Assembly: GCF_000411295.1 (NCBI RefSeq)
Contig: NZ_KE150421.1
Span: forward strand, 1,370,835-1,434,834
Origin: Paenisporosarcina sp. HGH0030
Lineage (GTDB): Bacteria > Bacillota > Bacilli > Bacillales_A > Planococcaceae
Length of the DNA stretch: 64,000 nt
Reading direction: 5' to 3'
Below are positions 35,614 through 43,874 of this stretch, piece by piece (the stretch's first letter is position 1; every line of letters begins with the position of its first letter). The notes under the pieces are model-generated. The model had not been told where the DNA came from. It ran no database searches and was given only the letters and a program-made list of their open reading frames with translations. Both the position numbers and the translations under genes were made by a program.

Positions 35614-35705
35614 ACGCCTGAAACCCATATATTTCAAGGGTTCATGCGGAGCATACCTGTAAATACAGAAAGCTAACGTCTTTTCTCAGACGTTAGCTTT
35701 TTTCT
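35614..35705. repeat. Family-D element with terminator-like tail
   Basis: AACGCCTGAAACCC...TTCAAGGGTT, then CATGCGGAGCATACCTGTAA and ATACAGAAAGCTAACGTC, ending in the hairpin AGCTAACGTC / GACGTTAGCTTTTTT. Confidence 0.7.
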
Positions 35706-35710
35706 TTTTT

Positions 35711-35744
35711 CTTATTCAACTAAAGCACCCGTTAGTTGAACAAG
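35711..35744. repeat. Family-A palindrome
   Basis: CTTATTCAACTAAAGCACCC and GTTAGTTGAACAAG; near-perfect single copy directly after family-D. Confidence 0.8.
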
Positions 35745-35881
35745 ACTTATTGTAGTGTTGACTTAAACTACGCACTAAAAGGATTACTAAGATAGGATGC
35801 ATTTACTCTTCTCTCATAGGAGTTTGAAAAAGTATTGAAAAAATTGATACCAAAACTCTAAATGAGTCTTGGTATCATACG

Positions 35882-36229
35882 TTATGCAAAATGATGTCGT
35901 AATTCTATTATTTTCTGATTATGAATTTTGTAAACAGCTATAGTCTCAGGGATTGTTTCTTCACCATTAGAGTCTATGATTCCAGTGAATCGCTCATGTA
36001 CTGACACGAAATCACCTACACACGTAATATTTACAACTTCACAGTGTGCGTTAGGTGATGCTTGGAAAGCAGATTCATAAAACTTAAATACTTCTTCCAT
36101 TGTTAATATTTTGTCGGTAGATGCATAACGGAAAGTACAAGAGTCATCATAATAGCTCTTGAATAGTTCTAGTTCTCCTGAATTATAGGCTTTAAGAGAC
36201 TCAAGTACTACTTGGATCTTCTCAGTCAT
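35882..36229 (-). CDS. SnoaL-like/NTF2-superfamily protein
   Basis: 115 residues with the cone-shaped NTF2 fold pattern: N-terminal helix (VVLESLKAYNSGELELFKSY), YYDDSCTFRYA, the MEEVFKFYES helix, then four strands ending in IIELRHHFA. Family members are small-molecule isomerases, cyclases or unknowns; no specific activity can be assigned. GGAGG stands 9 bases before the ATG. Monocistronic. Confidence 0.8.
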   Translation of the reverse strand: MTEKIQVVLESLKAYNSGELELFKSYYDDSCTFRYASTDKILTMEEVFKFYESAFQASPNAHCEVVNITCVGDFVSVHERFTGIIDSNGEETIPETIAVYKIHNQKIIELRHHFA

Positions 36230-36379
36230 TTAATGTTCCTCCTTTCTTTGGTATTAAAAACCATTTAAAGTGGAAGATTTTACCTTCAATTCTAGATTAT
36301 ATTATTAATTTCTAATTTGCACCAAATAGGTACTGCACAAGTTCGAACAAGATGTGTCGCACAGTTCAACCATACTACG

Positions 36380-36414
36380 CTTCTTCAACTAACCTGTCCC
36401 GTTAGTTTAACAAG
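36380..36414. repeat. Family-A palindrome
   Basis: CTTCTTCAACTAACCTGTCC and CGTTAGTTTAACAAG, just downstream of the DUF2716 relic. Confidence 0.75.
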
Positions 36415-36427
36415 GTCTGAATTATCC

Positions 36428-36924
36428 CTAACGTAATATCTTTTGAAACATTCTTGGTTGATGTTTTTCAAAACCTTTTATCAATTTTTCCCCAAAAATA
36501 GTGAGGGTCTCTTCCCACGGGTGTCCCAATAATCCCCATTCAAAATTGTTGTGAATAAAAAAGTAATAATCACCGTTTGGAAAAATAGGTAATGTCCATT
36601 CATCAAACTCACTTTTTGGAAACTCCAAACGGGGATTTACCCAATAACCTGGAAACTGCCAATCTACGGCATACATATATTCATTCTTCTGTACGAGTTC
36701 TTGAAAAACAAGCAATGACTTATCCTCCAGGTCATTATAAATCTCATCATAAGTATCTGAATTTCCGGACCAATTTAAATACGGAGATACATCATAGGTG
36801 ATAAATAGATTTGGAACTTCAAAAGATGGGAAGTTTGATATGCATGGTTCAAAATTAAATTCATCATAATCCTATCCCATACCTCTTTCTATTCTAATGC
36901 GGATAATTCAATCCAATTTTCCAT
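36428..36924 (-). pseudogene. DUF2716-family protein, broken near the N-terminus
   Basis: The ATG at 36924 starts MENWIELSALE, followed by TAG and KEVWDR; then a frameshift leads into DYDEFNFEPCISNFPSFEVP and continues unbroken through YAVDWQFPGYWVNPR, DEWTLPIFPNGDYYFF and GLLGHPWEETLTIFG, all hallmarks of DUF2716. So one stop and one indel disable an otherwise intact gene of about 165 codons. Function of the family is unknown. Confidence 0.75.
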
Positions 36925-36939
36925 TTGAATAGCCACCTT

Positions 36940-36990
36940 TACGATGCTTTTATTGGGTGCATTATTTGCGTTAATACCGTGCATAAGAAT
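36940..36990. repeat. Partial family-D-like sequence
   Basis: TGGGTGCATTATTTGCGTTA and ATACCGTGCAT resemble the middle of the family-D copy at 10765-10795. Tentative. Confidence 0.35.
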
Positions 36991-37108
36991 GACTACTAGC
37001 ATCTAATAATTAATAACAGTCCTATTTATTTAGTAAAATTATTTAATTAAAGTATAAGTAGCCAATTAATAGACAATAAATATTGTATAATTGGAGGGAA
37101 AGATAATT

Positions 37109-37351
37109 ATGATAATAAAAAGTGATGATAAAATAATTTATTGCTACAACTGTCTTAAAAGAACCTTATTTACACGTAGAGATATGAACAATAATAGTGG
37201 TGTAGACAATCATTGTAGTGAATGTACGTTTGTTTGGTTTGAATGGCAAAATCGAGCAGTAGAGCGAGAAAAAGAAAAATGGCTTGAATATAATGGAGAA
37301 GTAGTAAATAAAACTAGAAGGTCACTTTCAAATAACTCAGGCGTGATGTAA
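37109..37351 (+). CDS. Small protein with two CxxC motifs
   Basis: 80 residues. GGAGGG lies about 10 bases before the ATG at 37109. CYNC near the N-terminus and CSEC about 25 residues later suggest a single zinc ribbon, followed by a charged helix (EREKEKWLEYNGE). A terminator follows at once. No named family; a DNA- or protein-binding role is possible. Confidence 0.6.
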   Translation: MIIKSDDKIIYCYNCLKRTLFTRRDMNNNSGVDNHCSECTFVWFEWQNRAVEREKEKWLEYNGEVVNKTRRSLSNNSGVM

Positions 37352-37384
37352 AACTGGTTAGGTATACTAACCGGTTTTTTTATT
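37348..37384 (+). terminator. Terminator of the CxxC protein gene
   Basis: AAACTGGTTAG and CTAACCGGTTT around GTATA, followed by a run of T. Confidence 0.85.
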
Positions 37385-37488
37385 TGGCTCTGTTAAATTA
37401 CGAAATGGCTATCGTTTTTCGTTTGAAGGTTGAGGTTTTAATAGGCTACATTTTGATTGAAATATTATGAGTAAAAATAATCATTGTT

Positions 37489-37705
37489 TTGTATTGCATT
37501 ATGTTCTATTATGATAACAGTCGTGAACTTTAAGTTCACTAACATATTGTAGTTTTGGCTTCCAATAATTTGGATTGTTAGTTTGAAGTTAATGTTTTGT
37601 TTTCAACTCAGTCAGATTTATTGGGTGCCAAACCCTCGAGAACTCTTAAGGAACGAAGAGTTCTTCCAAAAAAACACTATCTCTTATGAGATGGTGTTTT
37701 TTCTT
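37489..37705 (+). ncRNA. Candidate small RNA with own promoter and terminator
   Basis: TTGTAT (37489-37494), 17 bases, TGATAA (37512-37517) could form a promoter. The expected transcript contains GTGAACTTTAAGTTCAC (37523-37539), the hairpin GAACTCTT / AAGAGTTC (37639-37662) and a strong terminator AAAAAACACTATCTC / GAGATGGTGTTTTTT (37668-37702). No ORF with a ribosome site lies inside and the next gene is on the other strand. The promoter is only moderate. Confidence 0.35.
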
Positions 37706-37894
37706 TTAATGATATAGTGTGTTACATATAGCCCAGTGGGTGGCTTTCTTCTTTGTTTTTCACTCCGAGTGACCAAAAATAATAGCCCTTCCACAAAACA
37801 CTTAACCCGCTCAGTTATCTGGTACAAACTCTAAATTAAACATACAAAAAGGATTCCAAATTCGCATATAAATTGGGCCTAAGTATCCTATCGA

Positions 37895-38656
37895 TTAGTC
37901 AATTGCATGTACTAAAGGCCACATGCGGACCTCTATTTTTTTTGAGAAATGCAAGATAGGCTGGGCACTTTCAACTTGAATTCCCTGGTTGGATAATATC
38001 GTGTTATGACTTATTTCTGCTTCTGCGTGCTGAAGCATCCATGGTTGATGCAAAATATCACATCGTAAGGGTACTCCCCTTTTGTTCAGTGTATATAAAC
38101 AATAGCGCTCGGACATCCATTCATCAAAAGTGCCTTTAGCTGCGTGAAACGGTTCAGAAATTGGCCAATAGCTACAGAGCAATTTTGAATTATCGTCACT
38201 TAGTCTCCTGCTTTCATATTCAACGGTAGGTCCATTATGCTTCACCACAATATCAGCATATAAATATGGTAAGTGGTAAAATATTTTAGCCGTCTTTATT
38301 GCAAGCAAATTGGTAGCATCCAGACTAAAAAAGTAAATGCCTGGCTTACCATCAATCGTTACATACGTTCGGACGTTGAGCTCAGGAAAGCGATTAGTAC
38401 CAGGCAGAGGCGGTAAGCCTCGTAATCGTATGCCAGTCATATGAAATGGAACTACACCTATCCAGCCCATATCATTAAAAGAGTCTATCGCTAGCACATC
38501 GGGTACTAGTCTTCGTAACACCTCAAGTTTAATAGGATAGTGGGCAAATAAAAGGTCGTTCCAAGTCTGCTTCATCGTCCATGGTAAATGTGGTAGTGGC
38601 CATTGGCGATGACTGTCGTCCCATCGGGTTATTTTTGAGTCAATATGTTCTCCCAT
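37895..38656 (-). CDS. YqjF/DUF2071-family protein
   Basis: About 253 residues. The N-terminal PHLPWTMKQTWNDLLFAHYP and GWIGVVPFHMTGIRLRGLPP are the conserved DUF2071 core, as in Bacillus YqjF; structures of relatives show an acetoacetate-decarboxylase-like fold, but no activity is proven. GGTGG 7 bases before the ATG at 38656 favours this start over ATGs at 38683 and 38680. Monocistronic. Confidence 0.85.
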   Translation of the reverse strand: MGEHIDSKITRWDDSHRQWPLPHLPWTMKQTWNDLLFAHYPIKLEVLRRLVPDVLAIDSFNDMGWIGVVPFHMTGIRLRGLPPLPGTNRFPELNVRTYVTIDGKPGIYFFSLDATNLLAIKTAKIFYHLPYLYADIVVKHNGPTVEYESRRLSDDNSKLLCSYWPISEPFHAAKGTFDEWMSERYCLYTLNKRGVPLRCDILHQPWMLQHAEAEISHNTILSNQGIQVESAQPILHFSKKIEVRMWPLVHAID

Positions 38657-38689
38657 AACTAATCCACCGCTCTTTACCATCATTTACAA

Positions 38690-39215
38690 ATGTAACTATT
38701 CTGCTACAGTTATCTCAATTAGAAAATCCTTGTTCTACTTCAATAAAAAAGTGCACTAATTCTTATTTTTCAATTAAAATAAATGAATTGATTAGCCTTT
38801 TATATAATAGATCAAGCCTAATAAAAATGAGAGGTTCAATAAAAAAGCCCCCAAAATGTGGAATCCTCTAGGGCATATAACTTTGCCCAGCACCTACTGC
38901 ACTCCAAGCAATAAATCTCATCGCGATTAACCTACCTCCATGTTATGCTTCGAAAGTTTAGTTAGTATTAGGAATCTGGAGTTAATTATACTTAAATAAA
39001 TTAACTTCATCTTGCTGTTATCGGCATATTCTATGGAAGTAATCGAATTAATTACAGCTAACCTCCACTCCTCCTCTGTTTTATGATTTATTAAGGAAGA
39101 GATTAAGAATGTTATTGATTAGTATTTTTATTGAACTGTCTTATCTCTTTTTTTTATAGAGGGAATAAGAATACCAAGCAGTTTATCGTTAACAATATTT
39201 TTATAAAATGATGAT
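38690..39215. other. Intergenic stretch
   Basis: A 16-residue micro-ORF on the minus strand near 38880-38930 (MRFIAWSAVGAGQSYMP) follows GGAGGT at about 12 bases, but I do not support it as a gene. Nothing else is recognised. Confidence 0.3.
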
Positions 39216-39218
39216 ACA

Positions 39219-39410
39219 CCAATAGATGGAGAGCCATTTCGCGTATTACACATTTCAGATATGCATCTTGAAAATATATCTGTTTTACCTTCTTAACTTT
39301 CTTCAATTCTGAATAATCAACCCATAGATTTAATTACTTTGACGCGTGATTTCCTAGATCGTGAGCGTACGATACCAAAACCACTGCCTTATTTACAAGT
39401 TTTGAATTTT
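39219..39410 (+). pseudogene. Cytoplasmic/membrane-type metallophosphoesterase relic (YkuE-like)
   Basis: The plus frame reads PIDGEPFRVLHISDMHLENI, SVLPS, a TAA, LSSILNNQPIDLITLTRDFL and DRERTIPKPLPYLQ. ISDMHLEN is the first metal motif; the second, normally TGDF, has become TRDF. Start and the C-terminal two thirds are missing. This is a different branch from the three secreted enzymes. Confidence 0.7.
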
Positions 39411-39448
39411 ATGGGCTTCGCATACTTTTCAGAATTCAGGAAGGGCTT

Positions 39449-40135
39449 TTATTCTTCAACTTCAACGACGATATTGACGATAGAGGCATCGTGATCTTTG
39501 ATGCGAAGCGGTGCTGTAAAGGCAGAAGTGAGCTTTTTGCCGATCAATGGCTCTGGATTGATGTCTTCATAGATGAGCATCGTCGGTTCTTCATACTTTT
39601 CATGATCCAAGAAGGCATGATGCACAAAATAGCCGTTTCCTTTTGCTTCTGTCAGGTTTTCAATGCTCAACGTATCAATGGCCACAGCTTTGCAGTTAGG
39701 CAATTTTGTTCGGATATATTCGGCGGCTTCCGGGGAGACAGCCGGGAAATTATTGGCGTATTTCTCGAAATCCGTATCCCGGTGTTTCCAATGACTCGTA
39801 TTGAAGATTAGAATATCAGCTTCGTTCAGCTCTTCATATTCCTCTAACTTTTCAATGGTGATAAAGCCGTTAGGGCCTACCGGGCAATCGATTACCAAAG
39901 GCTTCCGATAGATAAAATCTTCAATAGGAATAGCGTCTATTCCCTTGCCATTATTCAAATGATGTCGCGGGGCATCAACATGGGTCCCGGCATGAAGATA
40001 CATACTCAATACGCTGCCGTTCCAGTCATCTCCTTTGTTCAAGCGTTCTCTTGGTTCTAATTTCACTTCAGGCAAACCTGGATAAACGGGCATTCCTTCA
40101 TAAATTGGGTAACCAATTTCAACGTATTTTGACAT
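39449..40135 (-). CDS. Cyclase/kynurenine-formamidase-like metal-dependent hydrolase
   Basis: 228 residues. HAGTHVDAPRHH matches the zinc/manganese motif HxGTHxDxPxH of the cyclase family (PF04199), with a later TLSIENL and GYFVHHAFL region supplying another His. Members hydrolyse N-formylkynurenine, isatin or related amides; the exact substrate is unknown. AGGGAG lies about 10 bases before the ATG. An aldehyde-dehydrogenase relic lies upstream, suggesting the remnant of a catabolic cluster. Confidence 0.85.
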   Translation of the reverse strand: MSKYVEIGYPIYEGMPVYPGLPEVKLEPRERLNKGDDWNGSVLSMYLHAGTHVDAPRHHLNNGKGIDAIPIEDFIYRKPLVIDCPVGPNGFITIEKLEEYEELNEADILIFNTSHWKHRDTDFEKYANNFPAVSPEAAEYIRTKLPNCKAVAIDTLSIENLTEAKGNGYFVHHAFLDHEKYEEPTMLIYEDINPEPLIGKKLTSAFTAPLRIKDHDASIVNIVVEVEE

Positions 40136-40174
40136 ACTGACACGCTCCCTATATTTTAGTTATATTAGATCCCT

Positions 40175-40300
40175 AATTTAATGGACGTAATTGCTCAAGG
40201 CAAGATGGATTTTTTCTCTGCCAATTCCGCTTTTTTTTGTATCCTCCAAAAGGTATTTGGACTCCTCCGGCAGCTCCGTAACTATTGATAAACACCTGTC
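40175..40300 (-). pseudogene. Aldehyde dehydrogenase C-terminal relic
   Basis: The minus frame GQVFINSYGAAGGVQIPFGG then YKK shifts by one base in an A8 tract to SGIGREKIHLALSNYVH. This is the standard ALDH C-terminal signature (GQVFIN...PFGGYKKSGIGRE). The rest of the gene is gone. The frameshift is at about 40235. Confidence 0.75.
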
Positions 40301-40500
40301 CTGATTTTCAGAAATGGCAACATATCCGGATCTTACCGAACTCTAGACATTTATATTCCACTTTTGAAACATCATTAAAGATGGTGCTGGAGAAAAAGGA
40401 AAATATTCTAACATTTCTAATGAAAAATAGTCAGTCGATAAGTGAATTCATCATCTAAAACCCAAATTGACAATAACTCTTTAATAACCTCAATATTTGG

Positions 40501-40566
40501 AGACCCCGTTAGTTGAACAAGAAATGCATTACTCTTTTTGAAGTAAAGCATCCGTTAGCTGAGTTA
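40501..40566. repeat. Family-A composite (left half truncated)
   Basis: CCCCGTTAGTTGAACAAG, then TTTTTGAAGTAAAGCATCCG and TTAGCTGAGTTAG. Confidence 0.65.
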
Positions 40567-40719
40567 GCATCTACTTTTGCATATCATCATCGAACTGTGA
40601 AGCAACTAATTACATCTGAAGTTCCTCTTGATTTTGAATGTCATACAAACAAAATCTTAGTGCTAATTTTCGTATAAAGGTATAATATTAGTATCTTAAA
40701 ATCAAAGGAGTCTTGCCTT

Positions 40720-41163
40720 ATGAGTCAAAGAGTTCCCTATTATGATATTGCACCTGATGGTATGAAAATTATGATGGATATGGAGAAGTACACTAAGCAG
40801 ACTACAATTAATAGAACTACTAGAGAGTTAATCAAAATTAGAGCCTCTCAAATTAACGGTTGTGCCTTCTGTATAGATATGCATACATCTGATGCTCGTA
40901 AGATGGGTGAATCCGAACAACGCATTTATTGTTTAAATGCTTGGAATGAATGTTCTTTTTATACACCTGAAGAGAAAGTTGCTCTCGAACTATCTGAGCA
41001 TATTACTCTAATCCCTACTAAAAGAGTTCCTGATGACTTATACAAGCGTGTCCGAGAACATTATGATGAAAAACAATATGTTGATCTAGTTCTTATTATT
41101 AATCAGATAAACAGTTGGAATAGAATCTCTATTGCAATGGGCAATACACCAACAAAGATTTAA
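40720..41163 (+). CDS. AhpD-like carboxymuconolactone-decarboxylase-family protein
   Basis: 147 residues. The redox motif INGCAFCIDMHTSDARKMGE (CxxC with His four residues on) defines AhpD-type alkylhydroperoxidases; the second half (NTPTKI end) is typical of the small Bacillus members. It probably reduces peroxides or acts as a thiol-disulfide partner in the cytoplasm. AAAGGAG is 9 bases before the ATG. A terminator follows (41166-41200). Monocistronic. Confidence 0.88.
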   Translation: MSQRVPYYDIAPDGMKIMMDMEKYTKQTTINRTTRELIKIRASQINGCAFCIDMHTSDARKMGESEQRIYCLNAWNECSFYTPEEKVALELSEHITLIPTKRVPDDLYKRVREHYDEKQYVDLVLIINQINSWNRISIAMGNTPTKI

Positions 41164-41165
41164 CT

Positions 41166-41200
41166 TCTTAACGAACATCCTTTGGTGTTCGTTTTTTCAT
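41166..41200 (+). terminator. Terminator of the AhpD-like gene
   Basis: ACGAACATCC and GGTGTTCGTTTTTT around TTT. Confidence 0.85.
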
Positions 41201-41249
41201 TTATTTTGTTGCACAGTTTGTGTCAAAAGCAACATTACACAGTCATTCT

Positions 41250-41333
41250 CTTATTGAACTAAACTGCCCTGTTAGTTCAATAAGAAAAAAGGCTTCACTC
41301 CTTATTGAAGTAAAGCACCAGTTAGTTGAAGAA
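41250..41333. repeat. Family-A composite element
   Basis: TTATTGAACTAAACTGCCCT, GTTAGTTCAATAAG, AAAAAAGGCTTCACTCCTTA and TTGAAGTAAAGCACCAGTTA GTTGAAG. Confidence 0.8.
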
Positions 41334-41395
41334 AAAATGCGTTCTGTAAAATATCTATTCTATCGCTGAACGAGTGTGCTGCATGCACTCCTAGT

Positions 41396-41470
41396 AGACA
41401 TAACACCCGGATTGGGAAGTATTCGATTTCATAACTCCATAAGAAAAGCTGCCCTTTAAAGGCAGCTGGC
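41396..41470. repeat. Family-C element
   Basis: ACATAACACCCGGATTGGGA, then CATAACTCCATAAGAAAAGC and the hairpin GCTGCCCTTTAAAGGCAGC. Confidence 0.65.
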
Positions 41471-41507
41471 TTCACATGGTATATATACCAACTGACATAA
41501 TGTTAAA

Positions 41508-41545
41508 AAAAAAAATCGTCCGTTCTATCGGACGATTTTTTCTTA
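41508..41545 (-). terminator. Terminator of the lipoprotein gene
   Basis: AAAAAAATCGTCCG and CGGACGATTTTTTC around TTCTAT, at the stop codon of 41543-42085; symmetric. Confidence 0.85.
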
Positions 41546-42085
41546 TTGTGCTACTTCGCTGGCAATACTTGATTCTGCTAAGCCGACTTCTTTAAGTACC
41601 TTATTTAATTCAGCTTCAGCCTCTTCAAATTTAGCATTTGCCTCATCTAATACAACGTCACCTTCTGCAGCTAATGCGTCTGCTTTCATTGTATAAGCTT
41701 CTTGCATTTTGTTTAATGCTAAGTCAATTGTTTCTTGATGATCTTTTAATCCAGCTGGAACTTCTAATTCTTCTACTTTAACCGCAGCATTTCCAGCAGC
41801 TATTTTTGCAGCATCCCGCATTTTTTTAAGCTCAGCAGCTTCTGGAGGTGCTTCTACATCTATATTTTCATATGCATTTAGATCTGCATCTACAGCATTA
41901 ATAGATTGAGAGATTGATAAGTAAAACTTCATCATATCTCCAGCAGGGTTCGCTTTTTCTTCAGATATAGTTTCTTCAGGTTTAGTTCCTTCAGTCGTTG
42001 TAACTTTTTTCTCTTCTTTGTCTTCAGTACAAGCTGCAAGAACTAAAGAAAGTGAAGCAATAAGCAATAATAGTTTTTTCATCAT
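41543..42085 (-). CDS. Predicted lipoprotein, helical
   Basis: 180 residues. Signal peptide with lipobox LAAC (Cys 19), an acidic Thr/Glu-rich linker (20-48), then a largely helical domain with Ala/Glu-rich heptads (KKMRDAAKIAAGNAAVKVEE, LDEANAKFEEAEAELNKVLK). It should be anchored to the outer face of the membrane. No known family; resembles Bacillus YkyA-like and other small helical lipoproteins in composition only. AAGGAG is 5 bases before the first ATG. Monocistronic. Confidence 0.8.
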   Translation of the reverse strand: MMKKLLLLIASLSLVLAACTEDKEEKKVTTTEGTKPEETISEEKANPAGDMMKFYLSISQSINAVDADLNAYENIDVEAPPEAAELKKMRDAAKIAAGNAAVKVEELEVPAGLKDHQETIDLALNKMQEAYTMKADALAAEGDVVLDEANAKFEEAEAELNKVLKEVGLAESSIASEVAQ

Positions 42086-42406
42086 TCAATCTCCTTTAAT
42101 CTTGGGAATATTTAGTTATATTATCACAGATAAACTCCCCTGTAAATGAATTACCAAATATTCAGCTGTTTAGTAACGATTTATTCAAAGATCATTGGCG
42201 AACACGTTTCTAAACGGAAAGTATTACTTAGTATTTAACTGATCTTTTAATTCTCATATAATGCAAACTAAATCACAACGAATGAATCCATTTTAATCAA
42301 TCTTTTTTAAAAATTTATGGTAATTAGCTAACCGTTTTTCTATTTGTATAATTGATAAATTTGGTGCATCGTAAAATGCAGTTATTTTTAGTTGTGGTCT
42401 TATACA
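42086..42406. other. Intergenic; degenerate family-B loop
   Basis: ATCCATTTTAATCAATCTTT at about 42286-42312 matches the conserved family-B loop. No gene seen. Confidence 0.4.
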
Positions 42407-42886
42407 TTATTTTATTGATAGTCTCATGATAATTTCTTCGCCGATACGTCCTATTTGTCTCTCATTTGTATCTTCAAATCCTACTTTTAAATATAGTTTT
42501 TGTGCTGGAATATTATCTTTATCTACAACTAATACAATTTCATCACATTTAGGGAATTCTGATTTAACAAACTCAATCAGTAATGACATCCCTTGTTTAG
42601 CGTAGCCTTTTCCTTGCTCTGTATTATTAATTGATAGAGCAGTTAATAACAAAGCGTTCAGATTAGTGGAGTATTTCTTTACTCGGTCATTTGAATTTAG
42701 TAGAAAGAAACCAACAGGTGTATTATCACTTAAAATAACAATACGATACTGTCCTTCTGTAACTTCCCCAAATTTGTTTGGTAATGCAGAAAATTGTTTT
42801 TGTTCTTCTGTAAGTACAAAAGAGTTCAATACTTTCATATACTCACTTGAAAAATGCTTTAGTTCGACACTGTTAAACTTTTCCAT
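42407..42886 (-). CDS. GNAT-family N-acetyltransferase
   Basis: 159 residues from the ATG at 42886 (GGGGA about 9 bases upstream); an ATG at 42901 lacks a ribosome site. The acetyl-CoA loop appears as INNTEQGKGYAKQGMSLLIE (Q-x-x-G-x-A), followed by IVLVVDKDNIPAQKLYLKVG and FEDTNER, the usual last motif. Substrate unknown. Monocistronic. Confidence 0.85.
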   Translation of the reverse strand: MEKFNSVELKHFSSEYMKVLNSFVLTEEQKQFSALPNKFGEVTEGQYRIVILSDNTPVGFFLLNSNDRVKKYSTNLNALLLTALSINNTEQGKGYAKQGMSLLIEFVKSEFPKCDEIVLVVDKDNIPAQKLYLKVGFEDTNERQIGRIGEEIIMRLSIK

Positions 42887-42971
42887 ATAATAATTCCCCA
42901 TTCATTTTTTCTATATCCTACCACTCTAAATGTAGTGATTACATCATTAAAGATAATTTATTTAACTATCC

Positions 42972-43055
42972 CTGTTGAACTAAACTGCCCCGTTAGTTCA
43001 ATAAGAAAGGTGCTTTGCTTCCCTTATTGAAGCAATGCACTAGGTAGTTAAATAA
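42972..43055. repeat. Family-A composite element
   Basis: TGTTGAACTAAACTGCCCCG, TTAGTTCAATAAG, then TTATTGAAGCAATGCACTAG and GTAGTTAAATAAC (right palindrome decayed). Confidence 0.75.
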
Positions 43056-43056
43056 C

Positions 43057-43481
43057 CTATATTTGTTCTTGATAACAATTTAATCGTAAAGGTTCTATTT
43101 TTAATGGTATTTTAAACTCTTCAAGATTTTCGACCAAATGATAAAAATCATCCACATCACCATCGGTATCAAAATACCATTCTGACGTTTCCAAACTTCT
43201 AAGTTCATTAGTTGGGGAAAATACAAATTCACAATGGAGTTGTTCCATCACTGAATATTCGTTATCTTCATAGACAGTAAATTGTCTAACGAAATCAAAA
43301 TAAAATAATTTTTCTCCTGTAAAAACGTATACTCCACATTGGAAGAGTAAGCTATTTCCTCTTCTCCTTCAACTGGTTATCTTCCAAACGATTTAAATTC
43401 ATTCCAAACATTTGCTATATTAGTTGTATTTTCACCAATCTTCTCTTTGAGGAAACCTTCAGCATTTTGGACAGTAATCAT
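43057..43481 (-). pseudogene. Hypothetical protein gene with stop and frameshift
   Basis: GGAGAG precedes the ATG at 43481. The frame reads MITVQNAEGFLKEKIGENTT, NIANVWNEFKSFGR, a TAA, PVEGEEEIA and then needs a 1-base shift to LLFQCGVYVFTGEKLFYFDF, VRQFTVYEDNEYSVMEQLHC and on to NCYQEQI-stop. About 140 codons if repaired. The family is not recognised by me. Confidence 0.65.
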
Positions 43482-43531
43482 ATCGTCTCTCCTTTAATCA
43501 ACTTAGTATATCGTCCCTTTTGTACCAAATC

Positions 43532-43610
43532 TTTCTTCAACTAAACTGCCCCGTTAGTTCAAAAAAAGAGCTGAAATCAGCCCAATGTTCTTTAACTAAA
43601 GCACCTGCCG
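43532..43610. repeat. Family-A composite element
   Basis: CTTCAACTAAACTGCCCCGT, TAGTTCAAAAAAAGAGCTG, AAATCAGCCCAATG, TTAACTAAAGCACC; the right palindrome is truncated. Confidence 0.75.
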
Positions 43611-43638
43611 ATATATTTTTACTCTTAATTGGGAAACT

Positions 43639-43812
43639 CTACTCTACCCATACTTTATATCTCTTAGGTTCATCTTCTGATGTATATACTTTTATTTCTT
43701 TTGCAGTAGCTAACCTAAAAGCCAATTCACCAATGAAGCTGCCCATACATCAGGTGGTCCAGAAAATGGAATCCTTTCGGTTTTTCATCCAGCAAAATAA
43801 TTTGATAAGCAT
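43639..43812 (-). pseudogene. Unrecognised gene relic with frameshift
   Basis: Two minus frames combine to RIPFSGPPDVWAAS plus FIGELAFRLATAKEIKVYTS and EDEPKRYKVWVE-stop (43639). One indel near 43738 separates them. No start seen. Composition is strongly protein-like. Confidence 0.4.
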
Positions 43813-43874
43813 AGCAAAGCTAAAAAACGGAAAGAATAATAGCAACTAGAAGTCGAGGCGAGGAGTATTCTAAG

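Noticed and set aside
38880-38930. 16-residue micro-ORF MRFIAWSAVGAGQSYMP on the minus strand
   Set aside because: Ribosome site is about 12 bases away, and there is no signal or conserved context to support it.
43809-43841. Sigma-G-like promoter (GCATA ... AATAATA) before the germination operon
   Set aside because: The spacer is about 21 bases, several more than the 17-18 expected for sigma-G.
43520-43849. 109-residue plus-strand ORF
   Set aside because: It runs across a family-A composite and an antisense gene relic; no ribosome site or protein-like composition.
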